64,000 nt of DNA from Lysobacter capsici (GTDB lineage Bacteria; Pseudomonadota; Gammaproteobacteria; Xanthomonadales; Xanthomonadaceae), in the NCBI RefSeq assembly GCF_014779555.2, contig NZ_CP094357.1, positions 5,890,001 through 5,954,000 of the forward strand. Reading direction: 5' to 3'. A program made the position numbers and the translations under genes. The notes under the pieces are model-generated. The model saw nothing but the letters and a program-made list of their open reading frames with translations. It was not told the DNA's origin and did no database searches. Positions 43,319 through 51,860 of this stretch are shown here, in pieces. Each line of letters begins with the position of its first letter. Positions within the stretch are counted from its first letter, which is position 1.

Positions 43319-45403
43319 ATGGATCAGGTAACGCCAGAGCAATTAAAAAAGAGTGTACAGGATCAGTCCTCGGTCAGGGTCAAACTCGGCGTGCCGGTGG
43401 CGCTCGCCACCATCGCCGTCAATTTATTCTCGCAATCCGCCGCCGAGGCTTCGTTTTCCGGAATCAGCGTACTTGCCGGTTATATATTTTACGCTCTGGC
43501 CACTTACGTCGTGGCGCGCCATCCGGGTCCTCTCTCGTGGCGTCACATCGCGATAGGGACCGCGGTACTCGACCCCGCCATTCTATCGGCGTGGCTTTAT
43601 TTCGAAGGCGAGGCGGCGATCCTGATCGTAGGCTTTTACCTCTTCACCATACTCGGGTTCGGCTTTCGCATCGGCCCGAAGATAATGCGATTCTGCCAGG
43701 CCATCTCCATCGGCTGTTTCGGCCTGGTACTCATGGGCTCGCCGATCTGGAGAGATAATCTGTTCTTCGGATTGTCTCACCTGATCCTGCTGCTTATCGT
43801 TCCGATGTACGCCGGATCGCTGATGCGCGACTTGCGCGCGGCGAAGGCTTATGCCGAGCGCGAGAGCAAGGCCAAAACACAGCTGCTCGCCAATGTCAGC
43901 CATGAACTGCGCACCCCGCTCACGGGCATCGTATCGGCCGCGCAGCTATTGGACAGCGAGAGCAACACCCCTGAAGCCAATCGGTTGGCAGCCACCATAC
44001 TCAAGCTGGCGTCTTCTCTCGACGCCGAGATCAGCCAACTCCTGGACTTGTCCAAACTCGGCATTCAACCTGCGGACGGCCCGCCGGTACCGTACGAGCT
44101 TGGTACCGTGATCCACACGATCGAAGTGGCGCTGACGGAAACCGCGGCAGCCAAAGGGGTCGAACTGAAGACGGAAATCTCCCCCGATATCGTTCGGCCC
44201 GTGCTGGGGCACCCTCATGAGCTGACGAGCATCCTCATGAATCTGGCGGGTAACGCCGTGAAGTTCACCCACACCGGCACGGTTACCATTCAAATCAACT
44301 TGAAGGCCGCCAACGAGCGCACTTACTCGCTCTCGTTCGTTGTCACCGACACCGGAATCGGCATCCCGCTGGAGCATCAGGAAAAGCTGTTCGAACCCTT
44401 CTACAGAATCGAGACCGGCGATCGCCGTCAGTATCGCGGAACCGGGCTGGGCACGACCATCGCGCGCGAACATGTGCGGCGGATGGGCGGTGAGCTGCTG
44501 GTGTCCAGCACCCCTGGCGAAGGCTCCACGTTCTGGTTCGAAATCGAACTGCCGATCGCCAGCTTGCCGGTCGTGCCGGTGGACAACCAGGCACCGCCCA
44601 TCCTTGCCCCCAAGCGCATCCTCGTGGCGGACGACAACGCCCTGAATCTGGAACTGCTGCAGCAAATGCTGGCGCGGGACGGTCACCTGGTAACCGCCGC
44701 CCACAACGGCAACGATGCGTTGAGCCAACTGGCGCTGGAGGATTTCGATGTCGTCATGCTCGATTTCAACATGGACGACCTGGACGGCCTTTCGGTCTTT
44801 CAGACCTACGCGATGGGCCGCCTGCATCCCGCGCCGACGTTCTTCGTCACCGCCGACACCTCGAGTTCGACCGCCGCGAAATTGAGCAAGGCGGGTGCGG
44901 CGGGCGTCGTATACAAGCCGCTGACATTCGACAAGCTACGCGGCGCGATCGCCTCGGTGTTTCCGAACGAGACGCCGACCGCACGCCCCGACGTCGCCGA
45001 TCGCGACGGGGCGCGACTGAGCGTCGTCCCCGTCGAGCACATCGATCCGGCGATCCTCGATCTGCTGCGCGAAATCAAGGACCAACCGGAGTTCCTGCAC
45101 AAGATCATCGGCGACGGCATCGCCGACCTGCGCGATCTTCTGAGCCAACTATCCGACGCCATCACCCATCGCGATCTCCATCTGGTCCATCACCGCGCTC
45201 ACGCCATGCGCGGTGTCGCGCTCAACATCGGAGCGGTCAGACTAGGCGCTCAATGCGAGCGCCTGATGGACATCCCCCTGGATCAACTCAGCGCATCCAG
45301 CGAACGCCTCAATGACGATTTGGTGTCCACGTGGAAGGAGGCGCTGCAAGCACTTGAAGAACTTCGCGCCCCCTTCGCCGGCCCCGCCCAGCCACCGGCC
45401 TGA
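43319..45403 (+). CDS. RpfC-like hybrid sensor histidine kinase with REC and Hpt
   Basis: A 694-aa inner-membrane kinase. Residues 20-170 contain about five to six hydrophobic helices. Residue order then is HisKA (ANVSHELRTPLTGI, His195), HATPase with GNAVKF, DTGIGIP and GTGLGTTIA, a receiver domain (ILVADDN, phospho-Asp482 in VVMLDFNM, Lys533), and a C-terminal Hpt domain with His628 (HRAHAMRGVALNIGA). This order and the GTGLGTTIA box are those of RpfC, the sensor of DSF fatty-acid signals. The output partner RpfG is not adjacent. It converges with the RpfF-like gene with only 5 bp between stop codons. Confidence 0.88.
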   Translation: MDQVTPEQLKKSVQDQSSVRVKLGVPVALATIAVNLFSQSAAEASFSGISVLAGYIFYALATYVVARHPGPLSWRHIAIGTAVLDPAILSAWLYFEGEAAILIVGFYLFTILGFGFRIGPKIMRFCQAISIGCFGLVLMGSPIWRDNLFFGLSHLILLLIVPMYAGSLMRDLRAAKAYAERESKAKTQLLANVSHELRTPLTGIVSAAQLLDSESNTPEANRLAATILKLASSLDAEISQLLDLSKLGIQPADGPPVPYELGTVIHTIEVALTETAAAKGVELKTEISPDIVRPVLGHPHELTSILMNLAGNAVKFTHTGTVTIQINLKAANERTYSLSFVVTDTGIGIPLEHQEKLFEPFYRIETGDRRQYRGTGLGTTIAREHVRRMGGELLVSSTPGEGSTFWFEIELPIASLPVVPVDNQAPPILAPKRILVADDNALNLELLQQMLARDGHLVTAAHNGNDALSQLALEDFDVVMLDFNMDDLDGLSVFQTYAMGRLHPAPTFFVTADTSSSTAAKLSKAGAAGVVYKPLTFDKLRGAIASVFPNETPTARPDVADRDGARLSVVPVEHIDPAILDLLREIKDQPEFLHKIIGDGIADLRDLLSQLSDAITHRDLHLVHHRAHAMRGVALNIGAVRLGAQCERLMDIPLDQLSASSERLNDDLVSTWKEALQALEELRAPFAGPAQPPA

Positions 45404-45408
45404 TCGAT

Positions 45409-46305
45409 TCATCCGCCGGCCACGGCATCCCGCGATTGCATCAGGATCAGCATTTCCATGGTGCGAATCTCCTCGGCGCTCAGACTCATGGCGGTTTCGA
45501 CCCAATCCTCGACGACCCTCACGCCTTCGTCGTAATTGAACGGAGCGGTCCTGTATCGGCTCGCCTGCACCTTCAACAAGGCCTTCTGCCTGCGCGAGTG
45601 CTCCGCGACGTATCTCTCCACCGCGCGCTCGCCTTTCCCGTCGGCGCATAGCTCGTCGACGATGCCCATTTCATACAACTCGGCGGCGGAGTAGATCCGT
45701 TTGTTCGTCATCATCTTCTCGGCCTGCCTCGCCCCCACCTTGCTGGCCAGCAGCCCCATGGCGCCCGTGCAGGGAAACAAGCCGAACATGATTTCGGGGA
45801 AGCCGAACGAGCTGCGCTCCTCGGCGATTACATAGTCGGTGCTCAGCACCATCTCGAATCCGCCGCCCAACGCGCGACCCTGCACGAGACTGATCGACGT
45901 ACTCTCGCCCTTGAGCCGCGTCGACCAACCGTGCATCAGGTCCAGGCAAGCCATCGAATACTGTCGCAGCCGCTTATCGTCGCGAGCCGCGATGCACGAG
46001 CGGAAGAATCGCAAGTCGCCGCCCACGCTGAAGTAGTCGGGGTGGGTCGACTGAATCACGGTGTACCGGGTAGGCAGCGCGGCCATGTCGCCGACCGGCC
46101 TGCGGATCGAATCCAGTACGCCCTGGAATTCGTCCACCAAGGCGGGAGTGAAGTTCTGCAGACCGGACTCCTGGTCCGGCGAGAAACGTACCCAAAGGAC
46201 ATTCGACGCCAGCCTTCTGTTTTCAGTCACTACGCGACGTGAAAACTGAATGGGCTGGACCGACGATGTGGACAGATAATTCTGCAAGACTGGCAAGGCA
46301 CTCAT
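45409..46305 (-). CDS. RpfF-like crotonase (DSF-type signal synthase)
   Basis: A 298-aa crotonase-fold enzyme. It aligns with RpfF: GRALGGGFEMVLS with Glu151 and FGFPEIMFGLFP with Glu171, the 20-residue spacing of the two catalytic glutamates of RpfF (141 and 161 in Xanthomonas), then GARQAEKMMTNKRIYSAAEL and the C-terminal VVEDWVETAMSLS, RTMEMLILMQSR. RpfF enzymes hydrate or dehydrate 3-hydroxyacyl-ACP and release cis-2-unsaturated fatty acids as signals. It is downstream of the ketosynthase (27-bp gap) in one transcript and converges with the RpfC-like gene. Product chain length cannot be inferred. Confidence 0.87.
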   Translation of the reverse strand: MSALPVLQNYLSTSSVQPIQFSRRVVTENRRLASNVLWVRFSPDQESGLQNFTPALVDEFQGVLDSIRRPVGDMAALPTRYTVIQSTHPDYFSVGGDLRFFRSCIAARDDKRLRQYSMACLDLMHGWSTRLKGESTSISLVQGRALGGGFEMVLSTDYVIAEERSSFGFPEIMFGLFPCTGAMGLLASKVGARQAEKMMTNKRIYSAAELYEMGIVDELCADGKGERAVERYVAEHSRRQKALLKVQASRYRTAPFNYDEGVRVVEDWVETAMSLSAEEIRTMEMLILMQSRDAVAGG

Positions 46306-46332
46306 GATTAAACCCTCGGGAGGTTGGCGTGG

Positions 46333-47577
46333 TTACACAGAAAGGCTGCGCTGTGTGCCGAGCACCAGAGCAGCGTTTGTTCCACCAAACCCGCAAGAGA
46401 AGCTAACTGCCAAGTCAATTCTGCAATCTGTGCGCGGAAGCTCTCCTACGTGATTTAGGCTACAACGTTCATCGACGACGCCGATGTTACCGCTCGCCGG
46501 CAACAACGACTCGTTCATTGCGACTACGGTGATAAGACATTCCATTGCGCTGGCCGCGCCGAGCAAATGTCCGTGGACGGATTTAGTCGAGCTGACCGCG
46601 GCCGAGGCTGGACCATCACCGAACACCTCCCTTATCGCCGTTGCTTCTATTACATCGCCGCCTTCCGTAGCGGTGGCATGTGCATTTACGTATCCAACGT
46701 CTTCAGCTTCTATTCCGGCGTCCCTCAACGCCGTTGTCAAACATTCGATCTGGCCGGCGCTGTCCGGCATTCCGATATGGTAGGCGTCGCATGAGACACC
46801 GTAGCCGCGCACATACCCGTGTATTTTCGCTCCGCGGCGCTCGGCCAGGTCGGCGGCTTCCAGCACCAGAAAAGCCGCGCCTTCGCCGAGCACCAGCCCG
46901 CTGCGATCCTTCGAGAACGGTCTGCACGAATGGCCCGGATCGTCGACACGGGGTTTTGACAACGCGCGCGTGCCATCGAAGACGGCGATCAGCGCCGCGG
47001 ACAGCGGCGCTTCCGCTCCGCCCGTGACGGCCACGTCCAAGTAGCCATCCGCAATGGCCCTCATCGCCTCGCCGATAGCCACGCCCGATGACGCGCACGC
47101 GCTCGCATGAGTTATCACCGGGCCGCGAATCTTGTGGCGGATCGCTACTTGGGCGGCGCCACTGTTGGCCATGATGGACATGGCGGTGAAAGGCCGGGAT
47201 TTATGCTTGCCGTTTAGCAGCGATTCCTCGAACCAATTCTGCAGGGACGCCATTCCGCCGTTGACGTTTCCATAGTAAACGCCCGCCCTGGAGCCAAAAC
47301 TCTCAAAGGTGTCCAGCCCGGCGTCAGCGATCGCGTCACCGGCCGCGATGATCGCCATTTCATGGCATCTATCCAGAAACGGCCGCTCGATATAACTGAA
47401 TCGCTCCGAGAACGTCCCTTTTACGGTACCCGCGACGTGTTGGCTCGGCAGCCGGGGGACGGTGATCAGCTCGATCCCCGTGGTCCCGGCCCGCAACGCG
47501 CCTGCCACCTCGGACACGGACAGACCGAGCGGACTGAGAACGCCCATACCTGTGATTGCAACTTGTCGCCTTTTCAT
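46333..47577 (-). CDS. FabF-type beta-ketoacyl-ACP synthase of the DSF-like locus
   Basis: A 414-aa condensing enzyme. The catalytic Cys161 is in HASACASSGVAIGE, His300 in VNAHATATEGGD, Lys332 and His337 in STKSVHGHLLGAA, so the C-H-H triad is intact. The usual HGT is changed to HAT. The family elongates acyl-ACP with malonyl-ACP. Here it is the first gene of a leftward unit with the RpfF-like gene, so it probably makes or extends the acyl-ACP that RpfF uses. The ATG at 47577 follows AGGGGGG. Codon choice shows more A/T-ending codons than the redox operons nearby. Confidence 0.88.
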   Translation of the reverse strand: MKRRQVAITGMGVLSPLGLSVSEVAGALRAGTTGIELITVPRLPSQHVAGTVKGTFSERFSYIERPFLDRCHEMAIIAAGDAIADAGLDTFESFGSRAGVYYGNVNGGMASLQNWFEESLLNGKHKSRPFTAMSIMANSGAAQVAIRHKIRGPVITHASACASSGVAIGEAMRAIADGYLDVAVTGGAEAPLSAALIAVFDGTRALSKPRVDDPGHSCRPFSKDRSGLVLGEGAAFLVLEAADLAERRGAKIHGYVRGYGVSCDAYHIGMPDSAGQIECLTTALRDAGIEAEDVGYVNAHATATEGGDVIEATAIREVFGDGPASAAVSSTKSVHGHLLGAASAMECLITVVAMNESLLPASGNIGVVDERCSLNHVGELPRTDCRIDLAVSFSCGFGGTNAALVLGTQRSLSV

Positions 47578-47984
47578 CGAGCCCCCCTGAGCCGACCATT
47601 TCGACGGCCAGGGCGCAGGAAGCGCCCTACTCGGGCCGTCGCTATGCCACGTACATCACAGTAGGCGTCCTTTTTGGCGTTTTGCAACCATGGATAAGCA
47701 CCAACCGACTCGCCCTCGAACCGAGCAGGCGTTTTCACCAGCGTCCGTCGCGAGACCAGCCGCGCCCGGCCCCAATCACCCCGCGCGTGCCGGCATCACC
47801 GGCCTGCAGAAATCGGTTGCAAGGCATCGGAAGGATCTGCCGCCCATTGACGGCGTCGTCCTGTCTCCAGGCTCCGCCGAGCGACACCGTATTCAGGAAA
47901 TTCTCCAGCGCGCGGGGCACACGATTTTCTCGACGGGCGACTCGGGGGAGGCGACCACATGGCACAGCGCGAGTCGAGCCGATC
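47578..47984. other. upstream region of the signalling operon, no clear gene
   Basis: The start of a gap that runs to 48303. Open frames exist on both strands over 47690-48265 but conflict. The minus-strand frame is continuous with the phage-tail remnant described next; no other domain is seen. The ketosynthase promoter must lie in the first 150 bp. Confidence 0.45.
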
Positions 47985-48256
47985 TCGGCACGCACGTGAT
48001 ACATGCCGCGCAGCGCAGACGCATAGCTGGTGCCCGTCAGCGACGCCGGTTTGTCGAGTACTTCGCTGGCGATGGCGTCCAGCAGCCGCATCAAATACGC
48101 CGTTCCGACTTCACGCCCGATCAAACCTTGTCCGTGGTCGACCAACTGATCCGCATGCAAGCGACGATCGTGATGCGCCCAGGCCACGACCAGGTCGCCG
48201 TCGATCGACGTCGGAAGCGCAGCCCATTGAGCTTCAGGTCACCGGGTGGATACGGC
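47985..48256 (-). pseudogene. decayed phage tail protein fragment
   Basis: On the minus strand, RPYPPGDLKLNGLRF, a frameshift near 48210, then SIDGDLVVAWAHHDRR, LHADQLVDHGQGLIGREVGT, AYLMRLLD and SLTGTSYAS resemble the fibronectin-like repeats of phage tail and host-specificity proteins (GDLxLNG ... WAHRDR ... IGPEPGTTY). The match dissolves after that and no other phage gene is nearby. It indicates an old prophage beside the DSF-like locus. Confidence 0.55.
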
Positions 48257-48303
48257 CGCGCTTGACGCTGAGCCAGCTTGATCGAGTCATCGACCACGGC
48301 GCG

Positions 48304-48621
48304 TCATTCATTCAGACCTTCTGGCTGGCGAAGATCTAATCGACAGTGGATACACAAGTCAGTGTCATAGATGGTGCATACACGGTCGTCCGACGGACCG
48401 TGAGCCACCCACGGGTGTGGCGTCTTGCCCCACGACGGGCAGTGGAACTGATCGACCCTTTCAAGTCGCCGAAGAGTTCGCCGACCTGGAAAAAATAGTA
48501 TGGCGATAGCGATGGCTATTAAACCAACCGTGACGATGGTCGACTGAGTGAGGCCACCGACGAGAGCCATGACGAGAGCGATCCATGTAAGTAGCGGACC
48601 GGAATCGGTAGATGCCCTCAA
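48304..48621 (-). CDS. small membrane protein with C-terminal cysteine cluster
   Basis: A 105-aa protein from a TTG start at 48621. Two hydrophobic segments (residues 8-24 and 28-45) are followed by a cytoplasmic-looking tail with FHCPSW, RVCTIYD, TDLCIHCRLD, a possible zinc-binding set. The start is weakly supported. No family is recognised. Confidence 0.4.
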   Translation of the reverse strand: MRASTDSGPLLTWIALVMALVGGLTQSTIVTVGLIAIAIAILFFPGRRTLRRLERVDQFHCPSWGKTPHPWVAHGPSDDRVCTIYDTDLCIHCRLDLRQPEGLNE

Positions 48622-48916
48622 CTGGTTGTACTCACTGAGATTCAGGGCTCAAGGCCCTGTCGGCCTCCCATAGTTCGACTGCCAAACGATACCGACGTTG
48701 AGCAGGAAACTTCCTGGCGGCACACCACGGCCAGCATGCCGATCAGGACAAGCCGATTCCTGGCTATGGACAATTGCGTTGCACACCGCACTGTCTGTGA
48801 TACGCGGGCGTCGCGGAAGCCAGCCATTACTCGGTTTCCATGCAATGTTGATATGCTCATGAAGGGTCGCACCTGATGTCGCGTAATCCACTTAAAAATT
48901 CAAGGACTGAACTCAC

Positions 48917-49582
48917 ATGGCACACAGACTTTGGCTAGCTCTACTCCTCCTGCCCGTCATCCTCATGACATCCACTGCAGTGGCCCAGGATGAGTTCGCC
49001 AGCGTCGACCCGGTTTCTCGAAGGGATAAACCGCCAAAATATCCCGCTGGAGCCATTTCCGCATGCACCAGTTTCAGCACCGTGATCATTGTGAATGTAG
49101 ATAAAAGCGGCGGCTTTACCAAGGCCATAGTGGACAAGCCCGCTGGCAACGTGCTCTTCGACCAAGCCGCGATAGAGGCATCCCGGCATTGGAAATACTA
49201 TTCCGAAGTAGAGGCGGGAGAGCGGAAGGCCTCTCGCATACGTATACCAGTGTATTTTCCGGAGCACGCCAGCTGCTGGGATACCGTCGAGCCCGATACG
49301 CCAGCTCAAGTGCTGGAAGCTTCGGTGAAAGCACATCCACTAAAGTGGCCGGCCGTAGTAGAAGCAGAAGATCTAAACGGCTTCGTGCTGCTGAAATCGG
49401 TGGTCGAAACAGATGGCTCAGTCCGCCTGACGAAAGTAGGCATTTCCAGTGGCTGGTCGATGATCGATGACGCAGCGTCAAGCGCGGCCGCTCAATGGAA
49501 GTATGAGCCCGCGTTGGTCGATGGAAAGCCCGTGCGCTCAGTGATTGAGTACACCCTGTATTTCGGCAAGGGCTCACGCTGA
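48917..49582 (+). CDS. exported protein with two TonB C-terminal-like domains
   Basis: A 221-aa protein. After a signal peptide (to STAVAQ near residue 24) come two TonB-C-type domains in tandem: PKYPAGAI...KSGGFTKAIVDKPAGNVLFDQAA...ASRHWKY, written here in blocks, and LLKSVVETDGSVRLTKVGIS, then SSAAAQWKYEPALVDGKP. Unlike TonB itself it has no N-terminal helix with SHLS motif and no proline-rich spacer, so it is probably a soluble periplasmic protein using the fold. A Cys in each domain may pair. No neighbour fixes its role. Confidence 0.75.
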   Translation: MAHRLWLALLLLPVILMTSTAVAQDEFASVDPVSRRDKPPKYPAGAISACTSFSTVIIVNVDKSGGFTKAIVDKPAGNVLFDQAAIEASRHWKYYSEVEAGERKASRIRIPVYFPEHASCWDTVEPDTPAQVLEASVKAHPLKWPAVVEAEDLNGFVLLKSVVETDGSVRLTKVGISSGWSMIDDAASSAAAQWKYEPALVDGKPVRSVIEYTLYFGKGSR

Positions 49583-49961
49583 AGCTTAATTCGGCGTATT
49601 TCGATCACCATTAGCCGAAAAAAACGGGCCAGCCTGGAGCAGAGGAGGCTACGGATGCACTCCGGGCTGGCCCTGGCGATCGCGTTGCCTCAAGGCACAG
49701 CGCAGCTTCGGCTTGATTAATTTAATAGCCATCAGAACGACGCCCAAAGCACCAATACTCAATCGCCCTATCGTTCTGCCTTTCTTTAGCCAGCGCACAG
49801 TTCTCGGAGATCTGCTGTTTCTCGCCAGGGGATGCGCACGCAGACAAGCATGCGAGGCAGATCAGCATCGCGAATCGGTGATGGACACGAAGCTTAATCA
49901 TGGTGAGCTCAAGATTTTAGCTGCGCCGCGAAGCGAGTTCGGCCGATCCAGATGCCAGATA
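49583..49961. other. intergenic gap with minus-strand terminator hairpin
   Basis: About 380 bases between convergent genes. Besides the hairpin at 49618-49673, CCGCGAAGCGAGTTCGGCC at 49928 is a weak inverted echo of the composite repeat core. No gene is recognised. Confidence 0.45.
49618..49673 (-). terminator. rho-independent-type hairpin on minus strand
   Basis: Read on the minus strand, GGGCCAGCCCGGAG pairs with CTCCAGGCTGGCCC across a 28-base loop region and is followed by TTTTTTT. It would end transcripts from the gene at 49962-50288 or act as a small-RNA 3' end. Confidence 0.6.
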
Positions 49962-50288
49962 TCACTTGACGAACTCCATCTCCAGCAATGCCCCGGTCTT
50001 CAAATCGACTCTGGCGATGTGGCCCACGTCGAGATAGAAGGTCAAGGGTTCTTCCCTGACGATGCTGTACATGACCAGATGGTTGTCATCGTGGGCGAAA
50101 TGCTGCAGATCCATGTCGCGCCAAAGCACTCGGCGATCAAGGTCCAACGCGATGATGGAAGGCTCTCCCTCGTCGGGGATAAACGTCACGACCACAGTGT
50201 CGCCGATGAGCGCCGCGTCGTTTATGTCGCGGCCGAAGTCCCACTCATTACCGTTGACGATGATGGTTCTTCTGACGGGAATCTTCAT
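49962..50288 (-). CDS. hypothetical beta-rich protein
   Basis: A 108-aa protein from ATG 50288 (a GTG at 50363 would extend it by 25 residues). Its pattern, NGNEWDFGRDINDAALIGDT, VVVTFIPDEG, SIIALDLDRRVLWRD, YLDVGHIARVDLKTG, suggests two or three propeller-type beta repeats, perhaps a fragment of a larger WD- or PQQ-like protein. No signal peptide. Function is unknown. Confidence 0.5.
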   Translation of the reverse strand: MKIPVRRTIIVNGNEWDFGRDINDAALIGDTVVVTFIPDEGEPSIIALDLDRRVLWRDMDLQHFAHDDNHLVMYSIVREEPLTFYLDVGHIARVDLKTGALLEMEFVK

Positions 50289-50402
50289 CTCGAGCCTATC
50301 TGTGAAAAGTGGGATTTCGAACAATGCGGCGAACCAAGTGTGAAACCGCCCGGCTTTGCTCACAAGGATCCAGTGGGACTAGATACCACTCGCGTGGACA
50401 CA

Positions 50403-50481
50403 GTCGCGAAGCGGCTCCGGCTTGGCAGCTGTCGCATTTCAGGGGAGTGCGCTTGAAAGCGCACTCTGATCCGTGTTTTCC
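50403..50481 (-). repeat. composite interspersed repeat, inverted copy
   Basis: Read on the minus strand: GATCAGAGTGCGCTTTCAAG, CGCACTCCCCTGAAATGCG, then GCCAAGCCGGAGCCGCTTCG. AAAACACGGATC just upstream also precedes the copy at 54293. Confidence 0.65.
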
Positions 50482-50519
50482 GACCCGTGTTTTCCGCGGC
50501 GAATGAGTGTCGCTACACC

Positions 50520-51431
50520 CTAGAGCCGATCGAACGGTTTCCGATCCAACAGACAGTCAATGAACGCGCCGAGGAGGATGGGGCGATGCCGTGTACTCGG
50601 ATAGTAGAGGAACAGCCCAGGGCGCGAAATCGACCAGTCCGCCAGGACTTGGACGAGCCGCCCCTGGGCCAAGAGCTCACCCACGCCGTCTCGCTCGAAG
50701 TGATAGGCGATGCCGAGCCCGTTTAGCGCAGCAGCAACGCCGATATCGGCATGATTAGTGACGACGGGGCCGTCCACCGGTACTTCGAGTCGTTGTCCCC
50801 GCTTCTTGAACTCCCAGCGATAGTGCCTGCCGTCCATCTGGAGCCGCCAGTTGATGCAGGCATGGCCATGCAAATCGGCAGGTGACCTGGGTGTTCCTCG
50901 ACGCGCGAGGTAGTCCGGGGACGCCACTGCGACCATGTTCAAGTCCGGCGTGAGACGGACGGCGACCATGTCTTTCTCTAGCTGCCCGCCCACGCGGATG
51001 CCCGCATCGAAGCGGCCGACGACGATATCCGCCAGCGCGTCGTCGACCACGATGTCGAGAATCACGTCGGGGTGTGCTCGATGAAAGCGTGAAAGCCGTG
51101 GCGCGATGATGGTTCTCGCAGCGATCCCCAGCGTGTTGATGCGCAACGTGCCGCTCATCCGCCCTGTCGCCTCGCTGGCTTCAGCGACTGCGGCAGCCAT
51201 CTCCCGAAATAGCGGCGCTATGCGTCTGTAGAGCAGTTCGCCACTTGCCGATGGCGCGACGCTTCGAGTCGTGCGATTGAGAAGACGAGCGCCGATGCGG
51301 CCTTCGAGTTGCCGGATGGTTTGGCTGAGCGCCGAAGGCGATAGGCCCAAATGCTCCGCAGCTCGGGCAAAGCTCTGGCGCTCCACGACGGCCACGAAGG
51401 CCTTCAGCTCGGCGAACTCGGATCCGCGCAT
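50520..51431 (-). CDS. LysR-family transcriptional regulator
   Basis: A 303-aa regulator with HTH (LKAFVAVVERQSFARAAEHL, GLSPSALSQTIRQLEGRIG) and effector domain (DALADIVVGRFDAGIRVGGQ; NGLGIAYHFERDGV). It is divergent from the SnoaL-like/SDR operon, 102 bp away, and is its likely regulator. It is similar in layout to the LysR protein at 36036-36917. ATG 51431 was chosen over an upstream ATG because it starts the HTH leader. Confidence 0.9.
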   Translation of the reverse strand: MRGSEFAELKAFVAVVERQSFARAAEHLGLSPSALSQTIRQLEGRIGARLLNRTTRSVAPSASGELLYRRIAPLFREMAAAVAEASEATGRMSGTLRINTLGIAARTIIAPRLSRFHRAHPDVILDIVVDDALADIVVGRFDAGIRVGGQLEKDMVAVRLTPDLNMVAVASPDYLARRGTPRSPADLHGHACINWRLQMDGRHYRWEFKKRGQRLEVPVDGPVVTNHADIGVAAALNGLGIAYHFERDGVGELLAQGRLVQVLADWSISRPGLFLYYPSTRHRPILLGAFIDCLLDRKPFDRL

Positions 51432-51533
51432 TATGCATCGCCTCCTACACAACTCATCCGGATTCTAAGATATTCACTAAACTTATGTCCGCGCGCATCC
51501 TGAGGCCCTCAGTGACCCCATGGAGCTAGCCGT

Positions 51534-51860
51534 ATGAAAACCTTGACCCTTCCTGAGCCAATTGCCGCGTACTTCGCGGCCGAACACAATCCTGAGGCCT
51601 TGGCGCGTTGCTTCACGGCGCAAGCCGTCATGAAGGACGACGGTCACACCTATACGGGCATCAACGCCATCAAGGCCTTCATGGCCGAGGTATCGGCCAA
51701 GTACAGCGCGACCAGCGTGCCTTTCGCCATTGAGCGGGAGAATGGCTTTCAACTCGTCCGCGCCAACGTCACCGGCAATTTTCCTGGCAGCCCGATCGTT
51801 CTGTCCTACCGCTTTCACCTGGAGCGCGGCCTGATCGCATCGCTGGAGATCACGGCATGA
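51534..51860 (+). CDS. SnoaL-like NTF2-fold protein
   Basis: A 108-aa protein of the SnoaL/NTF2 fold: LPEPIAAYFAAEHNPEALAR, then CFTAQAVMKDDGHTYTG and a terminal LSYRFHLERGLIASLEI. These proteins are small cyclases, isomerases or binding partners; the activity is not assignable. Its stop overlaps the start of the following SDR gene (ATGA), so the two are co-translated and probably work together. The gene is divergent from a LysR regulator. Confidence 0.8.
   Translation: MKTLTLPEPIAAYFAAEHNPEALARCFTAQAVMKDDGHTYTGINAIKAFMAEVSAKYSATSVPFAIERENGFQLVRANVTGNFPGSPIVLSYRFHLERGLIASLEITA

Noticed and set aside
45409-46305. Ordinary enoyl-CoA hydratase for fatty-acid degradation
   Set aside because: The 20-residue spacing of the two glutamates, the C-terminal pattern and the RpfC-like neighbour favour RpfF; no beta-oxidation gene is adjacent.
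47690-48265. 191-aa plus-strand gene
   Set aside because: It conflicts with the minus-strand phage-tail remnant and shows no domain or ribosome site.
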